From DASXVU01 sp963732855 (GTDB lineage Archaea; Thermoplasmatota; Thermoplasmata; Methanomassiliicoccales; UBA472), in NCBI GenBank assembly GCA_963732855.1, contig CAVTBB010000002.1:62001-126000 (forward strand): a stretch of 64,000 nucleotides of DNA, given 5' to 3'. Below, piece after piece: positions 43,667-52,774 of this stretch (position 1 is its first letter; every line of letters starts with the position of its first letter). Under the pieces are notes generated by a model, which was not told where the DNA came from, did no database searches, and saw nothing but the letters and a program-made list of their open reading frames with translations. The position numbers and the translations under genes were made by a program.

Positions 43667-44992
43667 ATGGGAAAAGATGGGCTTATTAGCGTCCCTATCG
43701 CGGCGGCTGTCGGACTTGGAGCCATTATTGGTGCTGGGATATTCGTGCTCAGCGGAACATCTATTGCTCTGGCAGGAGCCGGTGCATTAATCGCATTCAT
43801 TTTCGTGGGTCTAGTGGCCACGATCCTGGCCCTCGAAATGGGTGAGCTGAGTTCCCTCATGCCTGAAGTAAAAGGGGCTTCTTACTCATACACCTATAAG
43901 GCATTCGGGAGCAGGTTAGGGTTTATTACTGGCATATTCAGGTACATCAGTCTGGCCGTTTCCATTTCAGTGATCTCACTGGGTTTTGGCGCATATCTGT
44001 CAAGCATCCTGGGGGTGTCCGGCAACACCTATTCAATACCTTTCGCCATAATTCTGATCGCAGCCCTCTCGATCATCAACCTGTTGGGAATCAAAAAGGC
44101 AGCCGAAACGGACTCTGTACTGGTGGTCATAAAGATAGGGATACTCCTGCTGTTCATCAGCTTCGCGATCTATGCCTCGCTCAACGGAACGGTCATAGGA
44201 ATCGGCTCGCACTTCAATTTCAACCTTTCGGCAGGCGGCTTGCAAGGCGTCTTCGCAGCAAGTATAGCCATCTTCTTTGCCTATTCAGGGTTCCAGTCGA
44301 TAGCCACCTTCTCAGGAAGGATAAAGGGAGGAGGGAACGGCGCAGCCAAGGCAATCCTTGCCGCTGTGGTAATAAGCATAACGCTGTACGTGCTGGTTGT
44401 TATCTCCTTACTGTTACTAGTTCCGCCTGCCTCCTATAAGATCGCAGCGGATCCGTTGACCTTTGCCCTGAACAGCAGTGGGGCGCCCTCATGGTTATTC
44501 TTTGTGGTCGGCATAGGGGCGCTGGTGGCAACAACATCGGCAACACTGGCCACGATCCTGACCTCGTCGAGGTCGATTTACCAGATGAGCGCAGATGGTC
44601 TGCTACCGAAGAAATTAGGCAATTACAATATGGAGAAAGGGACGGCAGAGAATGGAGTGCTCATTTCCGCAATGATCGGGGTGCTCATGCTTTTCGCGGG
44701 GAATGTGTACATCATCGTTTCCATCGTCACCTTCAGCCTGATGTTCGATTATCTCATTGTTGGGTTTGACATAATCCACTTCCGGAAGTTAGGAAGCAAA
44801 CCTACGTTCAAGATGCCTCTCTATCCATACCTACCTTGGATCGGCATAGTGATACTCGCGATCTTCTTGCTGAGCCTACCAATAGAGGTCATCGCCGTTG
44901 GAGTGGGGATATTCATATTTCTGGTTATATTGTACGAGTTATTGAGCCGGTCAAAGGGGAAAGGAGATATGTACGTGAAGTTATTCGAATGA
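43667..44992 (+). CDS. APC-family amino-acid permease
   Basis: A 441-residue membrane protein with about 12 helices. The helix-1 motif AVGLGAIIGAGIFVLSG is the unwound substrate-binding segment of the APC superfamily, and GELSSLMPEVKGASYSY follows helix 2. The substrate is an amino acid or amine of unknown kind. It follows ablAB by 330 bases; a lysine or cationic amino acid would make sense, but this is only a positional guess. Confidence 0.85.
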   Translation: MGKDGLISVPIAAAVGLGAIIGAGIFVLSGTSIALAGAGALIAFIFVGLVATILALEMGELSSLMPEVKGASYSYTYKAFGSRLGFITGIFRYISLAVSISVISLGFGAYLSSILGVSGNTYSIPFAIILIAALSIINLLGIKKAAETDSVLVVIKIGILLLFISFAIYASLNGTVIGIGSHFNFNLSAGGLQGVFAASIAIFFAYSGFQSIATFSGRIKGGGNGAAKAILAAVVISITLYVLVVISLLLLVPPASYKIAADPLTFALNSSGAPSWLFFVVGIGALVATTSATLATILTSSRSIYQMSADGLLPKKLGNYNMEKGTAENGVLISAMIGVLMLFAGNVYIIVSIVTFSLMFDYLIVGFDIIHFRKLGSKPTFKMPLYPYLPWIGIVILAIFLLSLPIEVIAVGVGIFIFLVILYELLSRSKGKGDMYVKLFE

Positions 44993-45141
44993 TATCCAAG
45001 ATGGTTGAGAAGGAGCATATATCATTTTTGTCAGAGGTCAGGCGATAACCTTCGAATCAATCCGGAATTACGCTCAAAAGAATTCTCCCGCCATCACTGT
45101 CACCCAACGGTACCATCTTCTCCATAACGAGTATCGGACCC

Positions 45142-46479
45142 CTACGACCGGGCAAGGCTTCCCATTGGATCCCAAGGTTCGAGAGGGGTTGGTTCTTTCT
45201 CGAGCACGGCCAGTAATTCTGAGCCGAGATATTTCTTGTTGACAGTTACTTCATACAGATATTGGTCGAACCATTCGTCCATCATGTACATGTATCCTTT
45301 GTCGCCGATCTTGGCCCCCCAGCTATTCTCTACCCGCCATTTTTTAGGTTGACCATCCTCATCAATGTCGACTCCAGTGAGGATCATGGCATGGGTCATC
45401 TTGCTGCTGCCATAGTCAAGCCTCGATGCCTTATCCATTTTGAAATCGGTTCCGAAAACGAGCTTATAATCATAGACATTCAGGTCCATTGCGCCCCTTT
45501 CAGTAGCAAGCATCTGTTCGACATCGCAGCCGAACCAGACAGCGTGATTTTCCATTATCATGTCCATTGCGACCTTCTTCAGGCTCTTCATTTCGACGTT
45601 CAAGTACCGGATCGGCCTTCCCTCAACCACGTTGCCGAGATTCTTCACAGTGTAGGTCCTATTGATCGGCTTGTCAGCAGTAGGGGCGTTGATCAGGCAC
45701 ACATAGTCGTCCAGATCCAGAGCGATGTATTCGGTGAAGAACTCTCTCGGGTCCATCTTACCACGCCTGTGGAAATCCCCATCCTTGTCCCTCCATTCCC
45801 AGTATATGGAGGTCGGAGGTCTTCCTAGGCACACCGTAAGCATACGGTAGAATTCTTCGAGAGATTTCTCCTTGATCGAGCATAAGGTTTCCAGATCTTT
45901 CCCGTCTGCATGCGAATCCCTTATTAGTTTCGCATACTCCCTTAATTTGGCTTCCAGGAGGGCGTTCATTTGTTCTGAGTTGTTGCTGTTCTTGTTCTCT
46001 GGCATAAAGGACTTCGGAACGACTCCGTATTTCTTGACCAGGTTAACGAACATGTCCCATTGCCCGCCATCAGACAGCGGGTCTGAGAGCAACCACATCA
46101 CCCTTCGACTGCCCAATGGCTCATCCATAGTCTCGATAATGTTCTCAAGGAAGAAGTTGGCCTTCTCGAGCTTGTCCCAGAACATCTGATAAATCTCCGA
46201 AAGCTCGAAGGTCTTGACATTTAACTTTTTCATCGCTTCCAATGACATAAAGCTAAGGCCAGAGAAAAGCCAACATCTTCCGGATTTCTCCTGATTTGTG
46301 GCCTCAGGAGAGTCGATCTGGTGACTGAATGTGAAATTGATCCGGTCCAAGTCCTTGCGGTCCAGTGCTACCGATGAGATACCATTCTCTGTTACCGCGT
46401 TCATGGCGAGGACGTTCTTAGGGTCCTTGTCAAAAGACGTTTCAAATTTTAAGATTGCTCGGGCATCGATTTCTTTCAA
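45142..46479 (-). CDS. pepC: C1B cysteine aminopeptidase (PepC/bleomycin hydrolase type)
   Basis: A 445-residue papain-like peptidase: oxyanion Gln and catalytic Cys in NQEKSGRCWLFSG near 62-72, catalytic His in MTHAMILTGVD near 360, and Asn in RVENSWGAKIGDKGYMYM near 381. The length and the C-terminal extension DPMGSLARS fit the bleomycin-hydrolase group, which forms hexameric cytosolic barrels that trim peptides. No signal peptide. Flanked by amino-acid permeases, in line with peptide and amino-acid use. Confidence 0.9.
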   Translation of the reverse strand: MKEIDARAILKFETSFDKDPKNVLAMNAVTENGISSVALDRKDLDRINFTFSHQIDSPEATNQEKSGRCWLFSGLSFMSLEAMKKLNVKTFELSEIYQMFWDKLEKANFFLENIIETMDEPLGSRRVMWLLSDPLSDGGQWDMFVNLVKKYGVVPKSFMPENKNSNNSEQMNALLEAKLREYAKLIRDSHADGKDLETLCSIKEKSLEEFYRMLTVCLGRPPTSIYWEWRDKDGDFHRRGKMDPREFFTEYIALDLDDYVCLINAPTADKPINRTYTVKNLGNVVEGRPIRYLNVEMKSLKKVAMDMIMENHAVWFGCDVEQMLATERGAMDLNVYDYKLVFGTDFKMDKASRLDYGSSKMTHAMILTGVDIDEDGQPKKWRVENSWGAKIGDKGYMYMMDEWFDQYLYEVTVNKKYLGSELLAVLEKEPTPLEPWDPMGSLARS

Positions 46480-46580
46480 GGATTCGCCGTGTTGGCTTCG
46501 GAGGAGCCGGTATATATTCCCTTTGAGTAAAGGGACTCACTCTAAGTTAGCAAGTAGGCTTCAACTGTTTTAGACGGAGT

Positions 46581-46589
46581 TTTAAGTAT
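46581..46589 (+). promoter_or_regulatory. TATA element of the 46611 gene
   Basis: TTTAAGTAT about 25 bases before the ATG with no ribosome site in between, so the transcript is probably leaderless. Confidence 0.45.
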
Positions 46590-46610
46590 CTTGCCATGTG
46601 CTGATGTAGT

Positions 46611-46991
46611 ATGAGGCGTGGCATAGAAATCGCCATCTATCTGCGAGAGGGGCTGAAAGACGAAGACTTCGTAGCAGAAGCCCTTGGGAACCTTGCGGCG
46701 TACCGCCTCCAAAAGAAGCGCGGAGAGTCACTTCTGTGGCAGGTACTACACGTGGGAGGTCCGAACGGCCATCACTTCCGATTGGTTGTCCATCATCCAG
46801 AACGGATTCTTGACATTGGGATCAAGGGCGATCTTTCCAGCATTCTTGAGGACCTGTCAAATGAGACATTGGAGCAGCTGAGGGAAAAGTTTCAGGCCGC
46901 GCAGAAAGAGGGGCTCAAACCGGTATCCTTGCGAAAGGTGAAGGAAGAGGACGACTTCTGGCTTGACGACTTCTGGAACCACATAGGATAG
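46611..46991 (+). CDS. Conserved-looking hypothetical protein
   Basis: A 126-residue soluble alpha/beta protein without membrane segments. The middle, LLWQVLHVGGPNGHHFRLVVHH, looks like two beta strands, followed by a helical region and an acidic, aromatic C-terminus EEDDFWLDDFWNHIG. I do not recognise a family. It stands alone with its own TATA box between pepC (divergent) and the decarboxylase module. Confidence 0.6.
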   Translation: MRRGIEIAIYLREGLKDEDFVAEALGNLAAYRLQKKRGESLLWQVLHVGGPNGHHFRLVVHHPERILDIGIKGDLSSILEDLSNETLEQLREKFQAAQKEGLKPVSLRKVKEEDDFWLDDFWNHIG

Positions 46992-47174
46992 ATGAACGAT
47001 CGAACCATCATACTGTAGGACATTTATACGATAATGATGGGCTTTCCACAAAACTGTTGCTGATGGATATGTATGACCTAGATACCCGCACAGTGCTAGA
47101 CGTCTATTCATCGGTGTTCTCGCTCCCAACTATTTTTCGCGAATAGAAATAAAGTCACCATGGAAATAATCGTA

Positions 47175-47186
47175 ACTATAAATAAT
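47175..47186 (+). promoter_or_regulatory. AT-rich promoter of the antiporter-decarboxylase operon
   Basis: ACTATAAATAAT lies about 62 bases before the ATG of the antiporter; a second AT-rich element (GGATTTTATCAC, 47197-47208) is closer. Either would give a short leader. Confidence 0.4.
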
Positions 47187-47247
47187 AATAAAAATTGGAT
47201 TTTATCACGACATCAATTCAAATACTCGAGGCTAGGGTCATCGATTC

Positions 47248-48708
47248 ATGTCCGAAGAAAAGGAAATTAGAGGAAAGACTGGGGGTGTTTTCAAGATCGG
47301 CCTGGCCATGTTCGTCTTGATAACTTTAGCTTCATTGATGAGCATACGCAGCTTTCCGACCATGGGATTGGTCCAATGGCAACTAATTGTCTTCTCTATA
47401 CTCGCGATTGTCATGTATCTCGTCCCCGCATCTCTGATCTCCGCGGAGTTAGCAACTGGATGGCCAAAGACCGGGGGAGTCTATATTTGGGTAAGGGAAG
47501 CATTCGGCAAGCGATGGGGTTTCACCGCTGTCTGGCTGCAATGGTTCCAGATGACCATCGGATTCATCGGGATCTTGACGTTCATCGCAGCTACCGTCTC
47601 CTATGTCATAGACTCCAGCCTAGCCGAAGATAAGCTCTTTCAGTTCGCAATGGTGGTGGCGGTCTGGTGGGGTATGACCATATTGAACTTCAGAGGGCTG
47701 AAGACCTATGCCCGGGTCAACTCATTATTCGTATCGATAGGTGTCCTGATCCCGGGCGCGATCCTAATAATTGGGGGGATATGGTGGGTCATGTCTGGAA
47801 ATGCCACCTTGATCACTTTGAATCCAACCCTGAGCGACTTCATCCCCGATTTCGCGAATCTCGACACCTTAGTGATTCTGGTGACTTTCATATTCATATT
47901 CATCGGCATAGAGATGACCTCCGTCCATGCAAAGGAGATCAAGAACGTGGGCAAGAACTACCCCCTAGGCCTCCTTATGGTGGGCCTTATCATGACTGGC
48001 ATCTCTATCCTGGGTGCCCTGGTCATCTCGATGATGGTTCCAGTCGGGAACCTGAATCTGCTTGGAGGGATCATGCAGTCCTATCAGATAATATTCGGTG
48101 CTGGCATTGCCGTGACCATACTGGCATTGATGATCACCATCGGGTCCATAGGAGAAGTTTCCGCTTGGATCTTAGGTCCAGTGAGAGGTCTTTTAGCGAC
48201 TGCCCAGGATGGCAACCTCCCATCGATATTACAGAAGGAGAACAAGAACGGCATGCCTGTGAACATGATGATCCTCCAAGCATTACTGGTCACTTTCTGG
48301 GGTGGGATATATGTGATCCTTCCAGGGGGCGTCAACAGCTCTTACTGGATGTTGTTCGCGTTGACTACCTTGGTGTACATCGTAATGTACTTCTTCATGT
48401 ACGCAGCGGCCATCAAGCTGCGATATTCCCATCCTGAAGTGAAGAGGGCCTTCACAGTACCGGGGGGCAAGATCGGAATGTGGCTATTAGCTGGATGGGG
48501 GTTCGTATCCATGTCATTCCTCTTCATCCTGGCCTTGGTCCCGCCCAGCCAGATTACGTCACTGAACCTCTCTACCACAGCATACGTTCTTCTGATGCTG
48601 TTCGGGATCATCGTGATAACAATCGTCCCGTTGGTCATCTACCATTTCAAGAAGCCGTCATGGACTCCTGAGAAGGGTAGCCAGGGAGAGAAGGAGGCAA
48701 AAGAATGA
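47248..48708 (+). CDS. Amino-acid antiporter (GadC/TyrP-like APC family)
   Basis: A 486-residue protein with 12 or more helices; MSIRSFPTMGLVQWQLIVFS at helix 1 and SAELATGWPKTGGVYIWVREAFGKRWG after helix 2 are close to the glutamate:GABA antiporter group. It overlaps the decarboxylase gene by ATGA, so the two are co-translated. Expected role: bring in the amino acid and export the amine made by the decarboxylase, which consumes one cytosolic proton per turn and can also generate proton motive force. Confidence 0.87.
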   Translation: MSEEKEIRGKTGGVFKIGLAMFVLITLASLMSIRSFPTMGLVQWQLIVFSILAIVMYLVPASLISAELATGWPKTGGVYIWVREAFGKRWGFTAVWLQWFQMTIGFIGILTFIAATVSYVIDSSLAEDKLFQFAMVVAVWWGMTILNFRGLKTYARVNSLFVSIGVLIPGAILIIGGIWWVMSGNATLITLNPTLSDFIPDFANLDTLVILVTFIFIFIGIEMTSVHAKEIKNVGKNYPLGLLMVGLIMTGISILGALVISMMVPVGNLNLLGGIMQSYQIIFGAGIAVTILALMITIGSIGEVSAWILGPVRGLLATAQDGNLPSILQKENKNGMPVNMMILQALLVTFWGGIYVILPGGVNSSYWMLFALTTLVYIVMYFFMYAAAIKLRYSHPEVKRAFTVPGGKIGMWLLAGWGFVSMSFLFILALVPPSQITSLNLSTTAYVLLMLFGIIVITIVPLVIYHFKKPSWTPEKGSQGEKEAKE

Positions 48709-50621
48709 AGAACAAAGGCAGCTTTCAGAAGAAAGCGCCGGTCAAGGATGTGTCCGAGGAGGCCCTTAACATAAAGGCCCTCTTCCTGGGCCCAAAATCA
48801 GAGAACCGCGATTATTTCCTAAAGACATTGAACTTTCTTATCGATGAACATCTGTACTGGCGGAGGGACTTCCATCCCGAGGACAAGGACGTAACCGATT
48901 CCAAGGACATGAGAGCCACTAGCTTCATGTCGACCTTGGACCGGACCACCGAGGTCCTGATGGACCTCTCTTCCAAACTGAAGAAGACATCAGAGCCGTG
49001 GTTCTCGGCGCGCTATCTGGGGCATATGAACAGTGACACCCTGATGGTTGCGAACCTGGCCTATATGGCCACCATCTTGTACAATCCGAACAACGTGGCG
49101 TATGAGTCCAGCGTGGCGACATCTCAGATGGAGATCGAAGTGGGACGGGACTTCGCCGCCCTGTTGGGATTTGATCAGGACAAGGCCTGGGGGCATGTCA
49201 CCACCGATGGTACGATTGCAAACTATGAGGGTCTGTGGCTAGCACGTAACCTCAAGTCATTTCCAATGGCCGTAAAAAGTGTGAACTCGGAACTGGTGAA
49301 TGGCAAATCCGATTGGGAATTGCTCAATCTCCCTACAAGCCAGATATTGGATCTAATCGATTCGGCGAGAAAAGCAAAGGTGTTCGATGAAGCCCGGAAA
49401 AAATCGGCAAGAGGCACCGGGGCAGGCGATGGGAGGCTAGGTGTAGTCCTGGTCCCTCAATCGAAGCATTACTCCTGGGTCAAAGCGGTCGACGTCCTCG
49501 GAATCGGCCAGGAGAACCTTATCGCCGTACAGGTCGATGATGAGTACCACATGGACATCGATGCACTTCAGGACACGATAGACAAACATGTCAAGAAGAA
49601 GATCCCGATCATGGCAGTGATCGGCGTTGTCGGTACGACCGAGGAGGGGGCGGTGGACAAGTTCGCGGAGATCGTGAAGGTCAGAAATAATTGCGAAAAA
49701 GAGGGAGTATCGTTCTATCTCCATTGCGATGCCGCTTACGGTGGCTACTCCAGGTCCCTGTATCTGGACGAGAACATGCGATTCATGGATTATGAGGAAA
49801 TGAGAGAACGAGTTAAACAAGAGGGTTTCTTCAAGCAAGACACCGGTTATCCGACCATGCTCCTGCACGATTCGTTCCAAGCAATGGGTGAGGCCGATTC
49901 CATCACCATCGACCCTCACAAGATGGGTTACATCCCCTATGCCGCAGGTGGCATTGCCCTCAAAGATCAAAGGATCTTGGACCTCATATCATACACAGCG
50001 GTGTACGTATTTGAGAAGGGTGGTGATGCCCCAAGCATGCTTGGCAGCTATATCATGGAGGGGTCGAAATCGGGTGCGGCCGCAGCCTCGGTATGGGCCA
50101 GCCATCGTGCGATCCCGTTAAACATCAAAGGGTATGGCCAGATCATCGGAAGGAGCATCGAGGCAGCCCGCATTCTAACGCAGTTGATCAGAGAAACGCC
50201 CAATTTCTCTATTGATGGGAGGGAGTTCCTTCTTCAGCCCCTGTGTCTGCCCGAACCTGACTTCAATATAGTGTGCATGGCGTTCAATGAGAAAGGCAAT
50301 ACCGACCTAAAACGAATGAACGAACTTAACATGCGATTGTACGAGCAATCATCCTATCTGAAGGGACCGGTCTTTCTCAATGAATGGATCACCTCGCACA
50401 CCACACTGAATCAATCAGATTATGGAGATGCTCCGATGGCCTTCGTTAAACGCCTAGGCATCCCTGAGAAAGAATGGGCCAAAACGAAAACTGTTACCGT
50501 TCTTCGCATGTGCACCCTGAACCCGTTCCTGGCCCATTACGGTGACACCAACACGGTCTGGAAAGAATATCTGGACATATGGAAAGTGAAGCTTCATACC
50601 TGCGTTAAAGACGGAATGTAG
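48705..50621 (+). CDS. PLP-dependent amino-acid decarboxylase (tyrosine/glutamate group)
   Basis: A 638-residue group II decarboxylase. Its size and the motifs WGHVTTDGTIANYEGLWLARN near 165, HCDAAYGGYSRSLYL near 343 and SITIDPHKMGYIPYAAGG near 396 (PLP lysine in DPHKMG) resemble the roughly 620-residue tyrosine decarboxylases of lactic-acid bacteria more than GadB or the 380-residue archaeal MfnA type. The substrate may be tyrosine, glutamate or another amino acid; this cannot be settled by eye. The coupled antiporter upstream completes an acid-resistance module. Two ClC proteins in the same window could serve as the charge shunt known from E. coli extreme acid resistance. Confidence 0.88.
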   Translation: MKNKGSFQKKAPVKDVSEEALNIKALFLGPKSENRDYFLKTLNFLIDEHLYWRRDFHPEDKDVTDSKDMRATSFMSTLDRTTEVLMDLSSKLKKTSEPWFSARYLGHMNSDTLMVANLAYMATILYNPNNVAYESSVATSQMEIEVGRDFAALLGFDQDKAWGHVTTDGTIANYEGLWLARNLKSFPMAVKSVNSELVNGKSDWELLNLPTSQILDLIDSARKAKVFDEARKKSARGTGAGDGRLGVVLVPQSKHYSWVKAVDVLGIGQENLIAVQVDDEYHMDIDALQDTIDKHVKKKIPIMAVIGVVGTTEEGAVDKFAEIVKVRNNCEKEGVSFYLHCDAAYGGYSRSLYLDENMRFMDYEEMRERVKQEGFFKQDTGYPTMLLHDSFQAMGEADSITIDPHKMGYIPYAAGGIALKDQRILDLISYTAVYVFEKGGDAPSMLGSYIMEGSKSGAAAASVWASHRAIPLNIKGYGQIIGRSIEAARILTQLIRETPNFSIDGREFLLQPLCLPEPDFNIVCMAFNEKGNTDLKRMNELNMRLYEQSSYLKGPVFLNEWITSHTTLNQSDYGDAPMAFVKRLGIPEKEWAKTKTVTVLRMCTLNPFLAHYGDTNTVWKEYLDIWKVKLHTCVKDGM

Positions 50622-50744
50622 ATCTTGAGCCAGTGATTATTCCCGAATATCCATAAATCACGATGTTACCGCATCGACGGTTTTCGGCCTCAATCCGAAC
50701 ATCGGAAGGTTCAGTCGAACTCACACCCGTTCCGGGCCGAATGC

Positions 50745-51155
50745 TCAGGCGATCTTTTCGCCTGCATTAGGGCCCGGGCTCTGGTCGAACACTATCTCTG
50801 GCTCCAAGGACCAGACGCCGGTAATGGTGATGCCGCGTGCCTTGACCTTCTCGTTCATCTTGTCCAGCACTGGGCCGGAGGCTTTGAAGTCCTTGATCTT
50901 CGCATGGACCAGATAAGAGCTCATGCCATTCACGACCAGGACCGCTGCCCGTTCGCCCTTACCCTTCATCATTTCCATGTTGTTATGCGTCTGGGTCATA
51001 TAAACAACGCCGCAAATGATGGTGTTCGGGTCCGGGGCCGATAGGCTTCCCAGCGGTATCGCATGAATCATTCCCTCAGGATCTTTTGTGGCTAGTACCT
51101 TCACGCTCGTCGGATCGTTGAGCGCTTTCATGACCTCTTCTGGCAATGCTACCAT
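50745..51155 (-). CDS. Pyridoxamine-phosphate-oxidase-like FMN-binding protein
   Basis: A 136-residue single-domain protein of the FMN split-barrel type: VKVLATKDPEGMIHAIPLGS at the start (strands 1-2), CGVVYMTQTHNNMEMMKGKG (phosphate-binding loop region) and a beta-rich end. Members range from flavin reductases to F420-dependent enzymes; the activity is unknown. I start at ATG 51155, five bases after AGGTGG. It converges on the decarboxylase gene. Confidence 0.7.
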   Translation of the reverse strand: MVALPEEVMKALNDPTSVKVLATKDPEGMIHAIPLGSLSAPDPNTIICGVVYMTQTHNNMEMMKGKGERAAVLVVNGMSSYLVHAKIKDFKASGPVLDKMNEKVKARGITITGVWSLEPEIVFDQSPGPNAGEKIA

Positions 51156-51604
51156 GTCATCCACCTGCTAAAGCATTGCAGGCGATGGACGATGAAGCTT
51201 GCACAGGATTCGTCATAAACCTAATTCCGTAAACAAGTTGTTTTCCAAGCCCCTCGGCTACTAGCTGAACATGGCCCCTGATCGTATTTCATTCTCTATC
51301 TCGTCTCGAAAAGCAACTTATACGAAATCCGAACAGTCTCCCGCTATGATGAACGTCTAAATTGAGGAAGATGAGCTATAGGCGTATGATGAAGTTAAGA
51401 TGAATTCTACGGAAGAAGAAGTGAGGAATCGTTTGGCTATCTTTCACAACTTCCTGCAGAAGTAGCCAGAATCCCGGCATGGTCCAGTACTGCTCTTGAT
51501 GCCGGATCGACCGTTGACCAGTCATGTTCTTTGATTGCAAATCCCGTTGATATGTCTTATAAAATAAATATGCTAAGTGGTTTATAAATTAGACATAACC
51601 CATT
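51156..51604. other. Non-coding stretch
   Basis: Only a 21-codon frame at about 51401-51466 (MNSTEEEVRNRL...), possibly a gene remnant. No RNA gene seen. Confidence 0.35.
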
Positions 51605-51772
51605 TTACTTCTTGCCTTCTTTCTTCGCTTCTTCCTTCTTTGCTGGCGGATATGTGACGCCATCTTTCTCGGCCATCCCATAACCGCCTTCATCTCTCTC
51701 CTTTTCAGTTATCTTCTTGTGTTCCTCATCCGGTGTCTTCATAGGGAATTTTTCTTTCTGTGGCATAATCAT
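51605..51772 (-). CDS. 55-residue lysine/glutamate-rich protein
   Basis: A small, very charged protein: MPQKEKFPMKTPDEEHKK, then ERDEGGYGMAEKDGVTYPPA and a Lys/Glu tail. AGGAG lies four bases before the ATG at 51772, and a second in-frame ATG two codons later is also possible. An AT-rich TATATTATATATATT about 150 bases upstream could be its promoter. Because it is under 60 codons it is easily overlooked. No family recognised; it likely lacks a fixed fold. Confidence 0.55.
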   Translation of the reverse strand: MIMPQKEKFPMKTPDEEHKKITEKERDEGGYGMAEKDGVTYPPAKKEEAKKEGKK

Positions 51773-52063
51773 CTAACTCCTACTATGACGGTGCTTTTCA
51801 TTTGTGAATATATCAATCTATTGAGTTGGTCCAGCGGGAAATCAACGATTTGTCATTCCCGATCAGATTTGGGACAGCAAGTTCTCCAACCTGGAGTCAG
51901 GCGCTCCTTTTTATCCAATTATATTATATATATTTAGTCTCACGTTCCGGGAGTCTTATATCAAAGCCGATCTTGTTTGATCCATACCAACCTGTACCCT
52001 CCGGTATGAGTCAAGGATGCGCCTAGCTAGTGGAAAAACGACATAGGCCCCAAAAAGTGCCAA

Positions 52064-52321
52064 TCACTTTTGGTTATAGCTAGTGTCGGTTACGGAAGCG
52101 GTGGGAGCGACGAAATACACCGAGAATTCTCTGTCACCAGCTATCTTCCGTGCCTGCAGTTCGACCTCTGCCTCTGTGGAGCTGATGGCGATTATCTTCC
52201 GACCCATGACCGCGATCCAATCCCGCGCGTGTTCCTGCATCAGGTCAATGTAGTTTTCCTTGAACCACTCATCGTTCCTTAAATCGTCTTCGCTTTCTTG
52301 AATTTCTTCTTCGTCGGACAT
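52064..52321 (-). CDS. DUF5678-like small protein
   Basis: Eighty-five residues. WFKENYIDLMQEHARDWIAV followed by MGRKIIAISSTEAEVELQAR and FSVYFVAPT match the plan of DUF5678, a small archaeal and bacterial family of unknown function with a typical N-Y-x-x-L-x-x-x-x-x-x-x-W-I-A-V pattern. The N-terminal 15 residues are acidic. Confidence 0.65.
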   Translation of the reverse strand: MSDEEEIQESEDDLRNDEWFKENYIDLMQEHARDWIAVMGRKIIAISSTEAEVELQARKIAGDREFSVYFVAPTASVTDTSYNQK

Positions 52322-52393
52322 ATAAACACCTTATTTTAGTGATATTATTACAGAGCCTTCAGACTTCAAGGGGCTATGATGATCAAATATACC

Positions 52394-52711
52394 TCAGATA
52401 CGGTCCCTTATGATCTTCTTCAGCCTCTTGTTCAGCAGGCAAGGGACCTCATACTTCTTCAGATTGTGAGTTTCCGGTATGTGGCTCACGTAGTCATTGA
52501 TCCAGTCGTCCAATTCCTTATCGGTCAGACCGGCGAAGCCGTCATAATTGAAATTATTCTCGAAGTACCGCCCGATTATCTCTTCATCGGATAGATTAGC
52601 GAATTCTTCATCTGTCTTTGACTGTAATTGTGACGTAGTAACTATGATATCGCCTTCCTTGGATTGTTGTCTATTTGGGTCCTGCCAGTATTTATCTTGT
52701 TCCAAGGTCAT
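52394..52711 (-). CDS. Acidic hypothetical protein
   Basis: A 105-residue soluble protein, MTLEQDKYWQDPNRQQSKEG at the start, acidic in the middle (DEEFANLSDEEIIGRYFENN, then LTDKELDDWINDYVSHIPE) and basic at the end (LLNKRLKKIIRDRI). Likely helical. I start at 52711; a 20-codon upstream extension has no support. It lies 60 bases after the ClC gene on the same strand. No family recognised. Confidence 0.55.
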   Translation of the reverse strand: MTLEQDKYWQDPNRQQSKEGDIIVTTSQLQSKTDEEFANLSDEEIIGRYFENNFNYDGFAGLTDKELDDWINDYVSHIPETHNLKKYEVPCLLNKRLKKIIRDRI

Positions 52712-52774
52712 GATCAAAGAAAAAGACCATGATGAGGATATTCCATTTGTGTTTAAGACCGTTGAGACCAACCA

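Noticed and set aside
47667..48437. 256-codon open frame overlapping the antiporter gene
   Set aside because: Same strand, shifted frame inside a well-supported membrane protein; the product is rich in R, H, G and D with no domain, typical of a shadow frame.
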